64,000 nucleotides of DNA from Opeltia flavorubescens (GCA_000442125.1 KE546974.1:682001-746000); one strand, 5' to 3'. Shown: positions 20,642 through 32,338, counted from the stretch's first letter. Notes: generated by a model from the sequence alone, not told the origin. Made by a program: numbers and translations.

Positions 20642-21943
20642 ATGTTTGATTCGATAGGTCGATTACATCTACTTGAAGCTTGTAGAGACCAACCTATGCA
20701 CATCTACTTCCAGAGACTGTCCATCCAAAGGGTTGACATCCACCACCTCAACAAGATCTACCACCGCCTGCGGAAATTCTCTAATCCAGAATCGATCACC
20801 TTGTCCAATGTCTCCAAACCTCCGTCGATGAACGCCATGCATTACATGGACGAGTTCAAGAGTTGGAGGTTGCGAAAGGGGCCATTGCAAATCCTGGAGA
20901 CGAACGCGTACATGAATAGCAGGCTCAACAGGAACCTATTGTTGACCGCGGAGGCGTTTCCATTGCAGACCCGGTTCATGCGGGAGCTTCAGACGACGAC
21001 TGGAACCCCCAACAGGAGGATCAATGAGAAGTGAATGGTGATAATGTACATCCCCGACGAACTCGAGCAACTAGAAACAGGGGCAAGAACGCGAGAGAAT
21101 ATCAATACTGGACTCGGTCGGAGCTTAAGTTACTGGTGTCGCTGAAGCCTCCTAACGTGCCGTCAACCTTCCGCGCGCCCGGTGAGGATGCAACCAATAC
21201 CATGAAACACTTTCCAGATCGAATTTTTCCGGTGTATGCAAAAAATGGAGGAAAGTGCAAAAAAACAATATTACGCGGGAATCTTGGAGGAATCAGTGGA
21301 ATCAGTCGACGATACCCGCGCTCGAACCAGCAGCGAGAATCAGCGCGTAGCATTGGCGAAGCGGAACTCTCCGAATCATTTTGAACACATCCACGACGCT
21401 TACGTCGTTGGATACCACCTGCCAACAAAGGATTTGAATTTCAAGAGACCAAAACCGACCGCTTCAATACTCACCAATGTGCATGTAGTGTGTGTTCGAT
21501 ATTCACGCACCAACACGCTGACCCAGAATCACATCGACAGATGTTATGAGTTGTCAACGGCGTGCCCAAAATCTAAGAATGGTACAGCGGCCCGAGTTGT
21601 GCACCTCCTGTTCCGGTGCAACAAGTCCACATGCGAGTCCATGAGCAGAGGAGATATGGACATCTTCGACGATATCATTCAATCTGATGGGAGACTAGTC
21701 ATCCTCTTGGCAGGTTGGGATAACCTTGTGGAAGACCTCCAGTCACTGGTGCAATTCTTCGAGACTTACGCGTCAGACAACTGGTTCATAGCAGTGTTGG
21801 ATTTTCACAATGTCTGGCATGTCCAGCAGCCACTTCTACTTGCCCAGACATTTGACGCGGTGAACGATGGCATGAAAGAGTTTACAGAAATCGAACAGCC
21901 CAGGCTCCGATTTCTTCATGTCCTTGCAGAGTTCAACTATTAA
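20642..21943 (+). CDS. Hypothetical protein, multi-exon model unresolved
   Basis: Three overlapping plus-strand frames have good codon bias: 20642-21034 (FQRLSIQRVDIHHLNKIYHR...), 21031-21260 (SELKLLVSLKPPNVPSTFRA...) and 21236-21943 (ends RLRFLHVLAEFNY). In-frame stops separate them, so they are either exons of one gene or remains of a broken one. A possible junction from the first to the second is donor 21031 (GTGAAT) to an AG near 21074. I recognise no domain. The third frame has the best coding look and could stand alone from the ATG at 21236. Confidence 0.35.
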
Positions 21944-22063
21944 GAGATGTTCAAAAGCCTATTTACCGCACCCAATGTTGATTCTGCAAGAGCGACATGA
22001 ATTGTTAATAACTTTGCCATAGCTTGACCGGATGAAGGTGAATTGACGGAGTTGAGGACCGAG

Positions 22064-22159
22064 ATGGATCCGATAGAGACTTGTCACAGATGTGGTGCTC
22101 AATTCAACGGGCCTAATGCAGAATCAATTAAGCGGAGACATCTCGATAGCCATACTCGT
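22064..22159 (+). pseudogene. C2H2 zinc-finger fragment
   Basis: A 31-codon frame encodes METC-like sequence ETCHRCGAQFNG...RRHLDSHTR and then stops. Cys-X2-Cys and His-X4-His spacing fits one C2H2 finger. The frame is open only from 22028, so it is either the last exon of a gene I cannot assemble or a relic. Confidence 0.3.
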
Positions 22160-22527
22160 TAGACAGAGCCAGGGAGATGTATGAGATGTTCTGTCGAGCG
22201 ATGAACGTGGCGATGAACGTGGAGCCCGCGGAAAGTGGTTGAGGTCGGTCGAAGGTGCCAGCCCGTAGCGAATCTTGCTATCTATCCAGAATATGTACAT
22301 ATCAGAGCATTTGTGAAGCCAGAAAAAGCTGATCATGCACATGTACAACGTAGATCAGAGGTTTGCCGAAGAGACCCTTGGGTATGAGCAACGTGAATGA
22401 CGGCGAAGGGACACCGCAACTCCCAGCCAAAAAGCAGCTGTGATGTTCGCGTAGCCCTCGATTCACCCTTTTGGCCAGGGACCGAAGAGGGTAGTATATT
22501 CGCGGCATGGAGCGCGCCATGGGTCCT

Positions 22528-22606
22528 GAGGGGGTCGTGGACGCGTCGAAGGTGAGTCGGTGGTGGGGTCTGTGCGACGTCACAGCGACGCGTTCACGAC
22601 CCCCTC
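22528..22606. repeat. GC-rich hairpin with 21-bp arms
   Basis: Arms 22528-22548 and 22586-22606 (GAGGGGGTCGTGGACGCGTC... against its reverse complement) differ at one position and enclose a 37-base loop. It is much more GC-rich than its surroundings. It could be a small element, a stem-loop RNA or a dyad binding site. Confidence 0.6.
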
Positions 22607-23264
22607 ACGACCAATTGCCTGTAGAATGCCACACGTTCACTACACCTTTGAGTGTGATGTGCTGACCACCTCATGGCCTTTTGGCAAGAGAGCTGATATG
22701 ATATGATGTGTGATCTCGCCAGCTAGTACCAGTATCAGTTACCGTGGCAAAAGCATCCACCCAACCCCAGCTTCACTACACAAGTCAGGTGCTCAAAATT
22801 CGATGGCGTTCATCCTCAACATTGCCATCAATCTTCTCCGTACCACCCATTTCAACGTCGAAAAAATTGTTTTTTACCGACGCTCCAGCAGCTTTCACAT
22901 TGCTTATAGTAAGCTCGGGATGCATTCTAAGACTGGAGATCCCACGAATTCACACAAGTCTTGAGAAGCCTATGACCCCGCAGCACTAGGCTGATCTACA
23001 CCTGATCCAGCACTCATTACTTCATGAGATGTACCTTATGTGGGGAGGACAGAGACACAGTATTCCTTGTAGACAATTCCGATGGTGTTTCTATTTGCCT
23101 TCTACCTACTGTACCACGAGGAAATGTTCCAGATCGTTTGCTTGAGCACTGCGTCGTAGAGAAACGAATATTTCATATATCTATCGGTTAACACCTGTTC
23201 AAGTAATTACCGTGCCTCTGCCTTCCTTTGAAATACTCCTATATCGTCTACTCCGTCATCATCA
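22607..23264. other. Upstream region of the MFS symporter
   Basis: No supported gene between the hairpin and the transporter start. Confidence 0.45.
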
Positions 23265-25354
23265 ATGCGATTCCTGTTCAAGCCAAACACCGCAAAAGAA
23301 TCTATGTCGGACCCACAATACTTCTCTAGTAATGATGGTGACGGAAATAAGATCGCCGTCTCCCATGAAGAAATGGAGTCTCGTCGAAGAGCAGATTGGA
23401 AGACTTCGCACTCTGGAGATGGAGATACTGCCATGGCCTTGTTTGATACGCCTGATCAAGTCGACGAACCAATTGACCCGAAGGAGAGAAGACGACTCGA
23501 ACGCAAGATCGACTTTATGATCCTGCCTTACTTGGCCGTGTTAGTCGCCAACCTGGACTTCTTACCAGAAACTTATGCAAGACAGATGCTACGCTTTCTT
23601 TTATATCGACAAGACGACCCTCAGTTATGCAGCCATATTCAACATAAGGGAGGATCTTCATCTAGTTGGCACAGAATATAACTGGCTCAGCTCAATCTTT
23701 TACTTCGGTTTCTTGATATGGGCATTTCCTACAAACTTCCTCATGCGTTCGTAATGGCAAACCTTACAGATTTCCGATGCACCAAAACTAACGACGATCA
23801 GAGCGTCTTCCAATCGGTATTGGAGCCAGGGCATGGCGACAATATTTACGTATGTACTAACCGGCATACAGGGAAGTATCTCGGCTTCAACATCTTCATG
23901 TGGGGTAAGGCACGTACGGTCTGTCTCCTAATGAATGCTAAAGCGCTGGCACAGGCTTCTTTCTTATGCTGCAAGCTGCCTGTAACAACTTCAAAACCCT
24001 TGCGACTCTTCGCGCTCTTGGTGGTGCTGCTGAAGCTTGCAGTGACCCATCATTCATGCTTATTACTTCGATGTGGTATACCAGACGGCAGCAGCCCGTA
24101 AGGATCGGCATCTGGTATACGGCAAACGGGCTGGGAATCGCAGGCGGCGGACTATTGGGCTATGCGATCGGATCAATCAAAGGAGCCCTGCCTTCATGGA
24201 AATACGAATTCTTGATCATTGGGGCTTTGTGTAGTGTTTGGGGAATCGTGATGTCGATTATGCTCCCCGATTCACCCGTCACAGCGAAACTACTGACGGT
24301 CAGGCAACGGCGGATGACGATTGAAAGACTTCGAGAGAATCAGACCGGTGTCGAGAATAAGCACCTGAAGTTATACCAAGTCAAAGAAGCTTTTGCGGAC
24401 TACAAGCTTTACCTTTTCTTCCTCCTAGGCGTGGTTGGAAACATCCCAAATGGCGGTATCAGTAATTTTGGAACAATCATAATCAAAGGATTTGGCTTCT
24501 CGACACTTGTCACAACGCTTATGCAGGTCAGTCAATGAAGCCTGAATGCATTCACTGATTAATTGGACATTCGTTCACTAGGTTCCGTACGGAATCTTTA
24601 TCTCAATCAGTATCCTGGTTTGCGTGTTTCTCAATGACCGCTTCAAGAATCGGCGCTGTCTTTTCATCATCTTCTTCCTGATCCCGAATATCTGCGGTTC
24701 CTTCTCGTTGCGTTTTACACCCCAAGACCAGAGAGTCGGACGACTGATATCATATTATCTCACGGGCCCATACAATGCAGCTTTCGTACTGATCTTGAGT
24801 CTTCAAACAGCTAATACCGCAGGTGCGTGCCCACCAATTGCCACACTCTTCCACTCATATTCAAAGAAGGCTAATCGACTTAACGTCTAGGTCATACCAA
24901 GAAGGTAGTCACCAATGCCATGTTATTCTTAGGTTATTGCACTGGTGAGTTCTTATTCAATGCCTGTTCAATGGCTAAAATATGTGTCAGGAAACATAGC
25001 CGGGCCCTTTTTCTACAAAGAAGACCAATCGTACGTCATACCTGTCATCTGAAGACTCGTCCGCTGCTAACAACCCTTCAGCCCTACATATTCGCTCGGA
25101 ATATGGTCGATGATTGTCTCGCATCTGATTGAAGTGATTGTCATACTGACATTGTGGTTCCTTTTGGCAAATGAGAACAAGCGAAGAGATCGTATCCAAT
25201 CTGAGATGGAGGGTGGGCTTGAGGCACGGGATCTCAACATCACAGCCTTCTCCGATTTGACGGATCGGGAGAACCTCAAGTAAGTACAGGTTGTGATCTA
25301 ATCTTCGAAGACTTTCTATTGACTCACGCATACAGTTTTCGATATATCACTTGA
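23265..25354 (+). CDS. MFS anion:cation symporter (allantoate/vitamin permease type)
   Basis: Ten exons: 23265-23539, 23586-23746, 23802-23816, 23872-23904, 23955-24526, 24582-24822, 24891-24944, 24991-25030, 25082-25279 and 25336-25354, giving 535 residues with the frame kept at every junction. Exon 3 is only 15 nt and supplies QRLPI between NFLM and GKYLGFNIFMWG, restoring the family motif. The rest reads as a Dal5/Tna1-type transporter of the plasma membrane: ILPYLAVCYAFFYIDKTTLS, a GAAEACSDPSF segment, MWYTRRQQPVRIGIWY, FLLGVVGNIPNGGISNFGTI and GYCTGNIAGPFFYKEDQ. Members import small organic anions such as allantoate, nicotinate or pantothenate; the substrate cannot be chosen here. A start at 23304 is possible. 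Confidence 0.9.
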
Positions 25355-26910
25355 AGTCATTGGCTCGAATCTTCCAATTTTGTTCGGGAATCTCATTGTA
25401 TCTGTGACTAATTGATGCTTCTACGCCGTGTCATTCACCTCTCCGCCATAGTCCTGCCTCGTATTCATCTCGCATCGATCTAGAATCCGTCATTGAATCT
25501 ATTATGTATGCCACTATTCTCTCGGAGTATCTACAGATCTTGCTCAGTCACTCATCGTGTCATTTTCGATTTCTGTGGCCATCTCACCTAATATACTCTC
25601 TTATCATGCTTGTTGGCCAGCTATCGCTCAAGAATCCCATCCATATCTTACACTATATTGATATTCCAAAGCATACATGCTTGGTACGCTTAATTTTTGC
25701 TTCCATATCATCCTCATTAGCATTGGACACTTTGCTGATCCAATAAATTTTATCTTAGACAGCTCGCTTGCCATTCTCCCTACTCGCCTGCGCCAGCATG
25801 GAACCTTTTATTGAAACTGGAAAGACCGTCAGATTGCCGCCCGCAATCCTAAGACCTGTCTTGTCATTTCCTGTCGTCTTTCTCCGCAAAGCAGTTCCTA
25901 AACACGAGCTTCGTGCCAACTACACATGCTGGCTATCGCGATTGTGGTACCTTATCCAATGATCTTGAGCCGGACAAAGAGGTTCCCAGAGCACATACTA
26001 GAATGCACAACTTAAGATATAGATCCTCTCCACGTGGATAACAACTTTTCGTATACTTCACACCCGACTTTTTTTTTGATCTTGTTGACCCGTGGCACCT
26101 GCTACAGTGCATATTCAGTCAGGTTGCCAACCAACGCAAGTAGAGACCTCGATTTCCACAAAAGAGAGTACGATGAATGGACACGGGATTGGCAACACTC
26201 AATGATGAGTGAAAAGTGGTCCTGTTACACCAAAATCCACCTCGAAAAACTTCGGCTGGAAGCTCGAAGCCTGAGGTACTCACTGGAGATGGCAGATAGA
26301 AGCCAGCCTCTACGCACCCAAGATTGAACCAACAAAGACACGGGACAGGGTACAAAGTTCGACAGTTGAGAACGACCTGTCCACAACGAGGAGCCAGATC
26401 CTGAGAGTGCTTTACTTGAACACTGAAAGGTCCGACATTATACCCCGATATCAGATGCAAGGGACTGCTAAGTGTTCATGGCTAGCACGCCTTTCATCAT
26501 TCCTCGATCTCTAGATATAATATGCTATACTGTTTCGTATACTTATCTTGCTAGGCATTATGAGCGTGATATGACATCGAGGTACCGTTTCCGAAAATGT
26601 AGCTTGACATTACGTTTTATGGAACAGGTGACATGGAAGACATCCGTTTGAATTGATATTTCTATATACGAGAGCATTTCGACTGCTCTATCTCCTGGTA
26701 TAAGTTATCAGATTCCATCTTTCTGCAATGAGAGCTTCGACATTCGACGACTTTCTTTCAATACTTGACATCCATTTGCTTACACATATCCACAAATTTG
26801 GTGCCTGTCGTTTGGCTCTTAGCTAGCAATCTATAACAATACTCTTACTTGCTCGCTCTACATTCTAATTTCTAACTCTTCCTAAATACACATATCGACC
26901 GCAAGCAACA
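25355..26910. other. Gene-free stretch
   Basis: About 1.5 kb, AT-rich, with several short frames on both strands but no conserved motif and no intron-linked reading. I see nothing supportable. Confidence 0.5.
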
Positions 26911-27516
26911 ATGTCCCGTGTCGATTACTATGGCCCGATAGAGTGCCCATATTGCAACGAAGTCCCCACGAATCGACGAATGGGAATACTGGATTGCACT
27001 CATGAAATCTGCGAGACGTGCCTTTGGAACATCCGTGAAACTTTTCGGCCGCGCCGACCTGAAGACAGTCCAAATCCCCCGTGTCCAATATACAGGGCAC
27101 CCATCGATGTTGACACCATTAAAAAACCGACGCCAATCCCCAATGCAACAGCTGAATCGTCACAGCAGCTGACGCCGGCTCAATGCCGACACCAACGAAT
27201 GCGTGCCGAGGTAGGGAGACATCTGCACACCTCTCGGGCCCACGTAATGGCGCACGCTATAGCAAACGATTGGAATCCGGCCGCTGACGAACTTGAATCT
27301 TTGGGAGTGGCTCCGCGGCCATTGACGGGCCTGCCAGGGCACTCTTGTCCTGCTACAATTCAAGAGCGCATCAGCGCCAACTCACCGCCGATAGCGGTCA
27401 CCGTTGCATTCAAGAGCATACTGGCGTCATCCGATCTGGCTCATGCTCGTCCTACCAACACCTCGTTTACAACGACACAATTGAACTCTGCCACGCCGCT
27501 CGTGCGATGTCGCTGA
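26911..27516 (+). CDS. RING-like zinc-finger protein with a degenerate last ligand
   Basis: An N-terminal RING-type pattern, Cys12-X2-Cys15...Cys29-X-His31-X2-Cys34-X2-Cys37...Cys58, suggests ubiquitin-ligase ancestry. The eighth ligand, expected at residue 61, is Tyr (CPIYR instead of CPxCR; codon TAC, one transition away from TGC). The remaining 140 residues are unremarkable. The frame stops at 27516. Another plus frame with a coding look runs on to 27659, so the gene may have a further exon or a frameshift. Ligase activity is doubtful. Confidence 0.55.
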   Translation: MSRVDYYGPIECPYCNEVPTNRRMGILDCTHEICETCLWNIRETFRPRRPEDSPNPPCPIYRAPIDVDTIKKPTPIPNATAESSQQLTPAQCRHQRMRAEVGRHLHTSRAHVMAHAIANDWNPAADELESLGVAPRPLTGLPGHSCPATIQERISANSPPIAVTVAFKSILASSDLAHARPTNTSFTTTQLNSATPLVRCR

Positions 27517-27925
27517 TGCCCCATCATCATTTACTTGTGGATCAATACCAACGATACGCCAAAATCCATGGCAGAACTCCTCTACTGCACGTTGTACCGT
27601 GTGAGACAGCCTGTCCCTTCGATGGGCATCTTCTCTCCGTGGCTCAAATTGGAGACTGACGATGGGCCCTTGTAGGATCTGCACTGGCGACTAAGTCTCG
27701 CAGAGGTCAGTGTCTCTAAGTTCTTCCCCATCACATCTTCCACGTCCCTAAAGCAATACAGGCTGGAGTCAGACATCGGTCGATCATACATCTGGTGAGC
27801 ATACGTCACTGAGTTCAAGGTATGTCTTGTGATGTAGCATGGTGGGATAGAGCACAGGTGTGACTGATCAATTGCCGTATCGCTGCTACTAGTCTACACT
27901 TCCACGTCCCCAGCCTGTCTGCTTC

Positions 27926-28337
27926 CTACGGCACCCAATTGTCGGCTTGTATATTGCCTATGAAATACACTTCAACATTCCCGTTCCAAAGGCTGCTATC
28001 TTCATCGATGGGATTGTCTTTGATGATGGGGATTTGGTAGCTAGTATGGTTAGTGTCTCTCTTCGTCATGCATACTGTGAGTTCCACTTACACGAAGCCG
28101 TAGGAGAAGTGATTTGAATATAGCAGGCGGCCGCCCACCATCTCCACATCGGCTTTGGCCCGGCGGAGAAGCTCGAGATTTCGGCCACGTTTGAGTTGGA
28201 TCCGGTCAGGTCAATATCTCTGCTACGCGAATGATGCTTGCATGTCTACACACTCGATAGAGCTTGCCCATGACTGTCAATTCCGTGTCTACCTCAACTC
28301 CAGGTGTCGAAGGTGTACCATTTCCCGATTTAGACAT
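27926..28337 (-). CDS. Small three-exon protein of unknown function
   Basis: Not visible as one open frame. Exons 28337-28254, 28171-28092 and 28040-27926 join to a 92-residue protein. The second intron is textbook (GTAAGT donor, CACTAACC branch, ACTAG acceptor) and joins SNHFSYGFV to YQIPIIKDNPIDEDSS, after which VEVYFIGN leads to the stop. The first intron (82 nt, GTGTGT donor) is weaker. No domain is recognised. The first exon has a clear degraded homologue about 650 bases to the right (SKSG...LTVMGK in both). Confidence 0.5.
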
Positions 28338-28475
28338 GCTTGCGGATGGTTTTAGGGTTTGACTTGTGTATCTGGAATTTGTGGATGGAGGCGATGTAAG
28401 AATCTTTGGGGCATAAGCCGGTTGAGTCTTCGAGTGACCAGACTTGAGGACACGTCACGCGGACCCACTGCTTCA

Positions 28476-28509
28476 CCTCAATACCCGTCACGCCTCAATA
28501 CCCGTCACG
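28476..28509. repeat. 17-base tandem duplication
   Basis: CCTCAATACCCGTCACG occurs twice head to tail (28476-28492 and 28493-28509), in non-coding sequence. Confidence 0.7.
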
Positions 28510-28592
28510 CAATCTCGAGTCATGACGGTAGTTGAGGTCTCTCGATGTCGCTGAACATCTCCTTGATATGGGTGGTCTAAGGCCCACGTTAC

Positions 28593-29044
28593 TCATGCAC
28601 TTACACAATAAAGAACACAACAGTACGTACTGCAAATGAAAATAAATGCAGACAAAATATCAGGTAGGGAACCGGAATGAACCGGTCGACGATGCCACTC
28701 ATTCATACCCGCAGCGAACATTAGCGTATAGCCTTGACCATGCCAAATCCCCTGACTAAAGTCGCTCGCGTCAACGATGCTTACATTGTTGCTTATAGCA
28801 AGCCAAGAGGTTATTGAAGTTGCTCCACTTGCCACAGGTGTCCGCATGATCTGCGTCAGGTATTCGGGGGGAATTGAGGCAAAGCAGAGGCACATTGATA
28901 GATGCTCCAAGTTATCCACGGCTTGCCCATGACTGTCAGTCGAGTATTATGTTCAACTATAGTAATCAGCGTTCCCGATTTAGATATATATACATTAATA
29001 CTTCGAGATTTGGATTGTCTCGTTGGTGTTGAGCGAATTGACAA
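28593..29044 (-). pseudogene. Degraded paralogue of the 92-residue gene, with a possible downstream frame
   Basis: At 28917-28990 the minus strand reads ISKSG...VEHNTRLTVMGKP, matching the first exon of the gene at 27926-28337 in both protein and DNA (TCTAAATCGGGAA and TGACAGTCATGGGCAAGC are shared). Downstream similarity is lost. Differences are largely C/T and G/A, as decay by deamination would give. A 108-codon frame continues to 28593 without recognisable content. Confidence 0.4.
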
Positions 29045-29594
29045 GGGAAACGATGATGAAGTAGATACTGTGTCCTATGCTTCGCTTATAACAGGCGCTG
29101 ATTCATCTCAAACACGGCCTCGACGTTGACATCCTCTACCGCGCGAAAGGAGGGATGGATATCATGAACTCAAAAATCAAACTGATCACTCCTGAGGTCC
29201 AACGTCAGTAGTTCATCTCTGTGATTTACGATAGCAGTGCCCGTACAAGCAAGCCATAATAGGTAAAAGGGCTACGCGGTAGGTCATTTGTCACTATCGA
29301 AAACTCATGACTAGAAATCGTTGTATCGAAATCCCATGTCGCGCATTATAGGATGCACCATTCATGACAAGACTTTAAAATGTAACATTGTAGGAAAGAT
29401 TTGGGAATTAATCTCAAGTTGTTAAATGAAGGTGCACGGTATCGTGTGTAAGGTCATAGAGAATTAAATGTCCTTGTTAGGATCTTCTCTTGAATTGATC
29501 CATCTTTTCCAATGTTCAGCTAATTCTTTCGCCCCCAAATCAAAACACAAACAAAGCTTTCATGCCAAAATCTCCCGTGTTTGTCACAAGATAT
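29045..29594. other. Gene-free stretch
   Basis: AT-rich intergenic sequence; no gene or repeat seen. Confidence 0.5.
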
Positions 29595-30592
29595 CTAGCT
29601 CGGGGAAAAGGCCATACCCTTGGTATATAACTGGCTGATATGCTCGTCGGGTCCCCAGAACGATCTCACTCTACCCTCTCTCAGACGCCGCTGTACCTGC
29701 CTGAAACAAATTTCGAGAAATCTTCGGGGTAGATTTTCGGCTTCTCCTTCTTGCTGAAATGTTTCTTCGGCCGAGAAACAGTTGTCGCAATACAGCAGTA
29801 CCAGTGTCTTACATAATGGATCTGACTCCGGTAAATGGGACCACGCTTTCGTGATCGCTGGACCAGGGTAAGGTAGCTTCGAAGGTCGTTCTCCTGGAGG
29901 TAGTCGTGACCAGCGCCAGAAGTAGACTCTACTCTCTCTGTGCTTGTCCGGGTGAGACTGATCGGCATATACGTTGACCATCATCTTGAGTATGAGATCT
30001 CGAATAGCATCGACTTGAAGGTAGTCCGAGAGAATGTAGAGGTCCACAAGTTTGTCAAAACGAGCGTGGAGGTACCATTTGTACTGGCGTAGTCTGTCTA
30101 TCTCAGTTTCGTACGGCTCACTGGCCTTCGGCAATTCTTCGCCTATATATTGGACTTCCATTTGAAGAGACTTTTCCCACTTCTCGTCATTTGCCTCCAG
30201 TCCACGAATATGGCGGGAAGGACTTAAGAAAGATCCAGAATAGAGCCAGCACACGAAGGCCTTGAACACTTCGGGATCTTGTGTGCCAAGTGAAACGGAA
30301 GAGGTGGATGTTTCGACAAAGCCATCTGAGAATGCCGCTTCAAAGAAGGCCGAGCACTTGCAGAGTAATGGTTTGTAAATCTGAAAAGCTCGCGACTCTG
30401 GCCCAACAGATACTGTAACAATGTCATCGTAGAGAAAACTGCGACACGTGAGCATACATCACTTCAGCCAATAATAAACGGTGAGCTGTCCTACAATTTC
30501 TCTATGAAGTAGTCGGTGGCTCCAATTTTGCTCATAGTGGAGGGAGGTTTGCTTGGCTGCATTTGTTTCTGGTCCTCTGAGTCGTCGTCCAT
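29595..30592 (-). CDS. BTB/POZ-domain protein
   Basis: Two exons, 30592-30495 and 30438-29595, with a 56-nt intron give 313 residues. Exon 1 adds MDDDSEDQKQ...YFIEK and joins to FFLYDDIVTVSVG. The BTB fold runs from about residue 34 to 130: DDIVTVSVGPESRAFQIYKPLLCKCSAFFEAAFSDGF in outline, then the PEVFKAFVCWLYSGSF helix pair, an acidic insert, and the helix-rich LVDLYILSDYLQVDAIRDLILKMM. This fungal BTB type commonly works as a Cullin-3 adaptor or oligomerisation module; no partner domain (Kelch, MATH, zinc finger) follows, so the role is open. Confidence 0.85.
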
Positions 30593-31766
30593 GTTGCTTC
30601 GATGTCCCAGCTTTCTTGAGGAAGTTTCCTATGTATACATAGATGAACCTGGGAAGAAAGCATGAATGTTTGGTTATTTTATATGCTGTTCATTGCTCAA
30701 AGCGCGAAGGATTAAATTGTTGAACCATCATGTCTATACTTCAACTCTTTTTAGGACGAGTCACAGGCACGAGTCTAACGACAAAAACTTCTGCCGAGAT
30801 TAGGTCAGCACAAAAAAGGTTCAAGTCCATGGCAGTAAGGAGTCATCAGAATTTCATTGACACTTCTGTATCTGCGTCACAAATCTGTAGAGCAAGGGAG
30901 ATCCTTAGGACAGGGATAATTATCCCCGCCTGAGTCCTGGAAGACCTAAGAAATGGTGTAGAATAATCCTCTTTACATCAGCGTACAAATCAATGTTTTC
31001 TTTGTTACGGAGATGGTACTTGACGTAGATTCTTTGACAGAGAACGGAAATTGTAAATATAACGCCATTGCGTAATGACTTATGTGTCAATCGTGGATAA
31101 GCTCAATTGGTAGACTCATGACGAGTGTATTCATAGAAAATGACACATGAAACTATATAGAGAAATGTAGAACGGCTTGGTGCTTTTGAAATTTCACCAA
31201 ATGCCCAACTTCTCAGCACTGATGCTTAGCTGCTGTTTTGCTGATCGAATATCCTGTGCTCAGCGATATGATATTAGTCAGTGTCATTACACTGTTTCGA
31301 TAGACGTCTGGTTGTTTCCAGGTAATTCGAGCTTCCCTCGTGACCATGAGGTGGGTAGCTGGCCTGGGAAATGAGGGGGAGTCTATTATAGGAGAATCAC
31401 TTATTAGGTACACGGATTCCGGCCGGTTTTGTTCTTCTGATACCAGAAGTCCGTATATCGGCCTTAAAACGCAGTGACGTGACGTGAACGATTGACGAGA
31501 CATGGATAGAATGTTAATCCAAAACAGGGCAGGCTAATACAATCAGTATCGGTCTCGCACTATTGGAGGGTACAGCATCCGTCAAGAGGAACAATTGCCA
31601 TATTGAAAAATGTCAGTAGTCACTTGCTTTATTATCTAATGCTTGATACTGTCCTACAAAAAGAATTTGATGCTTGATCTATCTACTACAATAGGTTCAC
31701 CGAAATCCGGACATCCGAGAACGACTCCTGAATGCCCTTGGCAAGTAACTTAGAGGAAGCATCTGT
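30593..31766. other. Gene-free stretch between the two BTB loci
   Basis: AT-rich, no supported gene. A TAAGCTCAATTGGTAGA string at about 31098 resembles a tRNA A box but has no B box after it. Confidence 0.45.
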
Positions 31767-32006
31767 CTAGCTCATGCTTGGACCACGTGAGCCTCGGTGT
31801 AGTGGATTAATTTCCTTCAAGTCGATGGTAGCTGCCTCGGCTTCTTTGAAATCTGACTGACAAGCTTTTCTGAAAAATTCCGAGCTGGTATAGAACACTA
31901 GGCGGTGGACCCTCCACTTCATTCCTTCGCAAACGATGACCGGACCATGGTAGTTACCAGTCTCCAAGGCGTGTGACAGGCGGTAGCCGTAGTGACTGGT
32001 GCCCAT
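31767..32006 (-). pseudogene. Truncated BTB/POZ gene
   Basis: A 79-codon frame encodes the first half of a BTB domain (ETGNYHGPVIVCEGMKWRVH, then LVFYTSSEFFRKACQSDFKEA and IDLKEINP) and then runs into HRGSRG and a stop. The second half, normally xxPEAVExxLxYLY, is missing, and I find no exon for it within 300 bases downstream. Either a relic or a very short protein. Confidence 0.55.
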
Positions 32007-32338
32007 TGGCAGCTAACTTGTCCTGAGGATTGGAACTTATGGCTTGGTGTAAGGAAGCTCCCGACATGGCTACTATGTAGCACGCATGCAATGAGCGTCA
32101 GCAATCTCTATGGCACCTCGCCGGCGCCACTGGCAGCGAGGGCGTTGCCTTTTCTTTGGTGGGGATCTGTCACGGTTTTGCCGCTGGAGAACGTTGTTTT
32201 CTCACATCGTCAACAGTGAATAGGTCAGAACTCAGCAATTCAGTGCATCTGATTGGTGCATTTGGAACCTAGGAACGAGCTTCTCCCCCCAAAATTCTAG
32301 ATTATCGCCAGTTTGTATGTCATCCCGCTGGAGATCAT
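32007..32338. other. Gap between the truncated BTB locus and the next frame
   Basis: No supported gene; contains the upstream region of the BTB fragment. Confidence 0.4.

Noticed and set aside
31098-31150. tRNA-like A box (TAAGCTCAATTGGTAGA)
   Set aside because: No B box follows and no acceptor stem can be paired.
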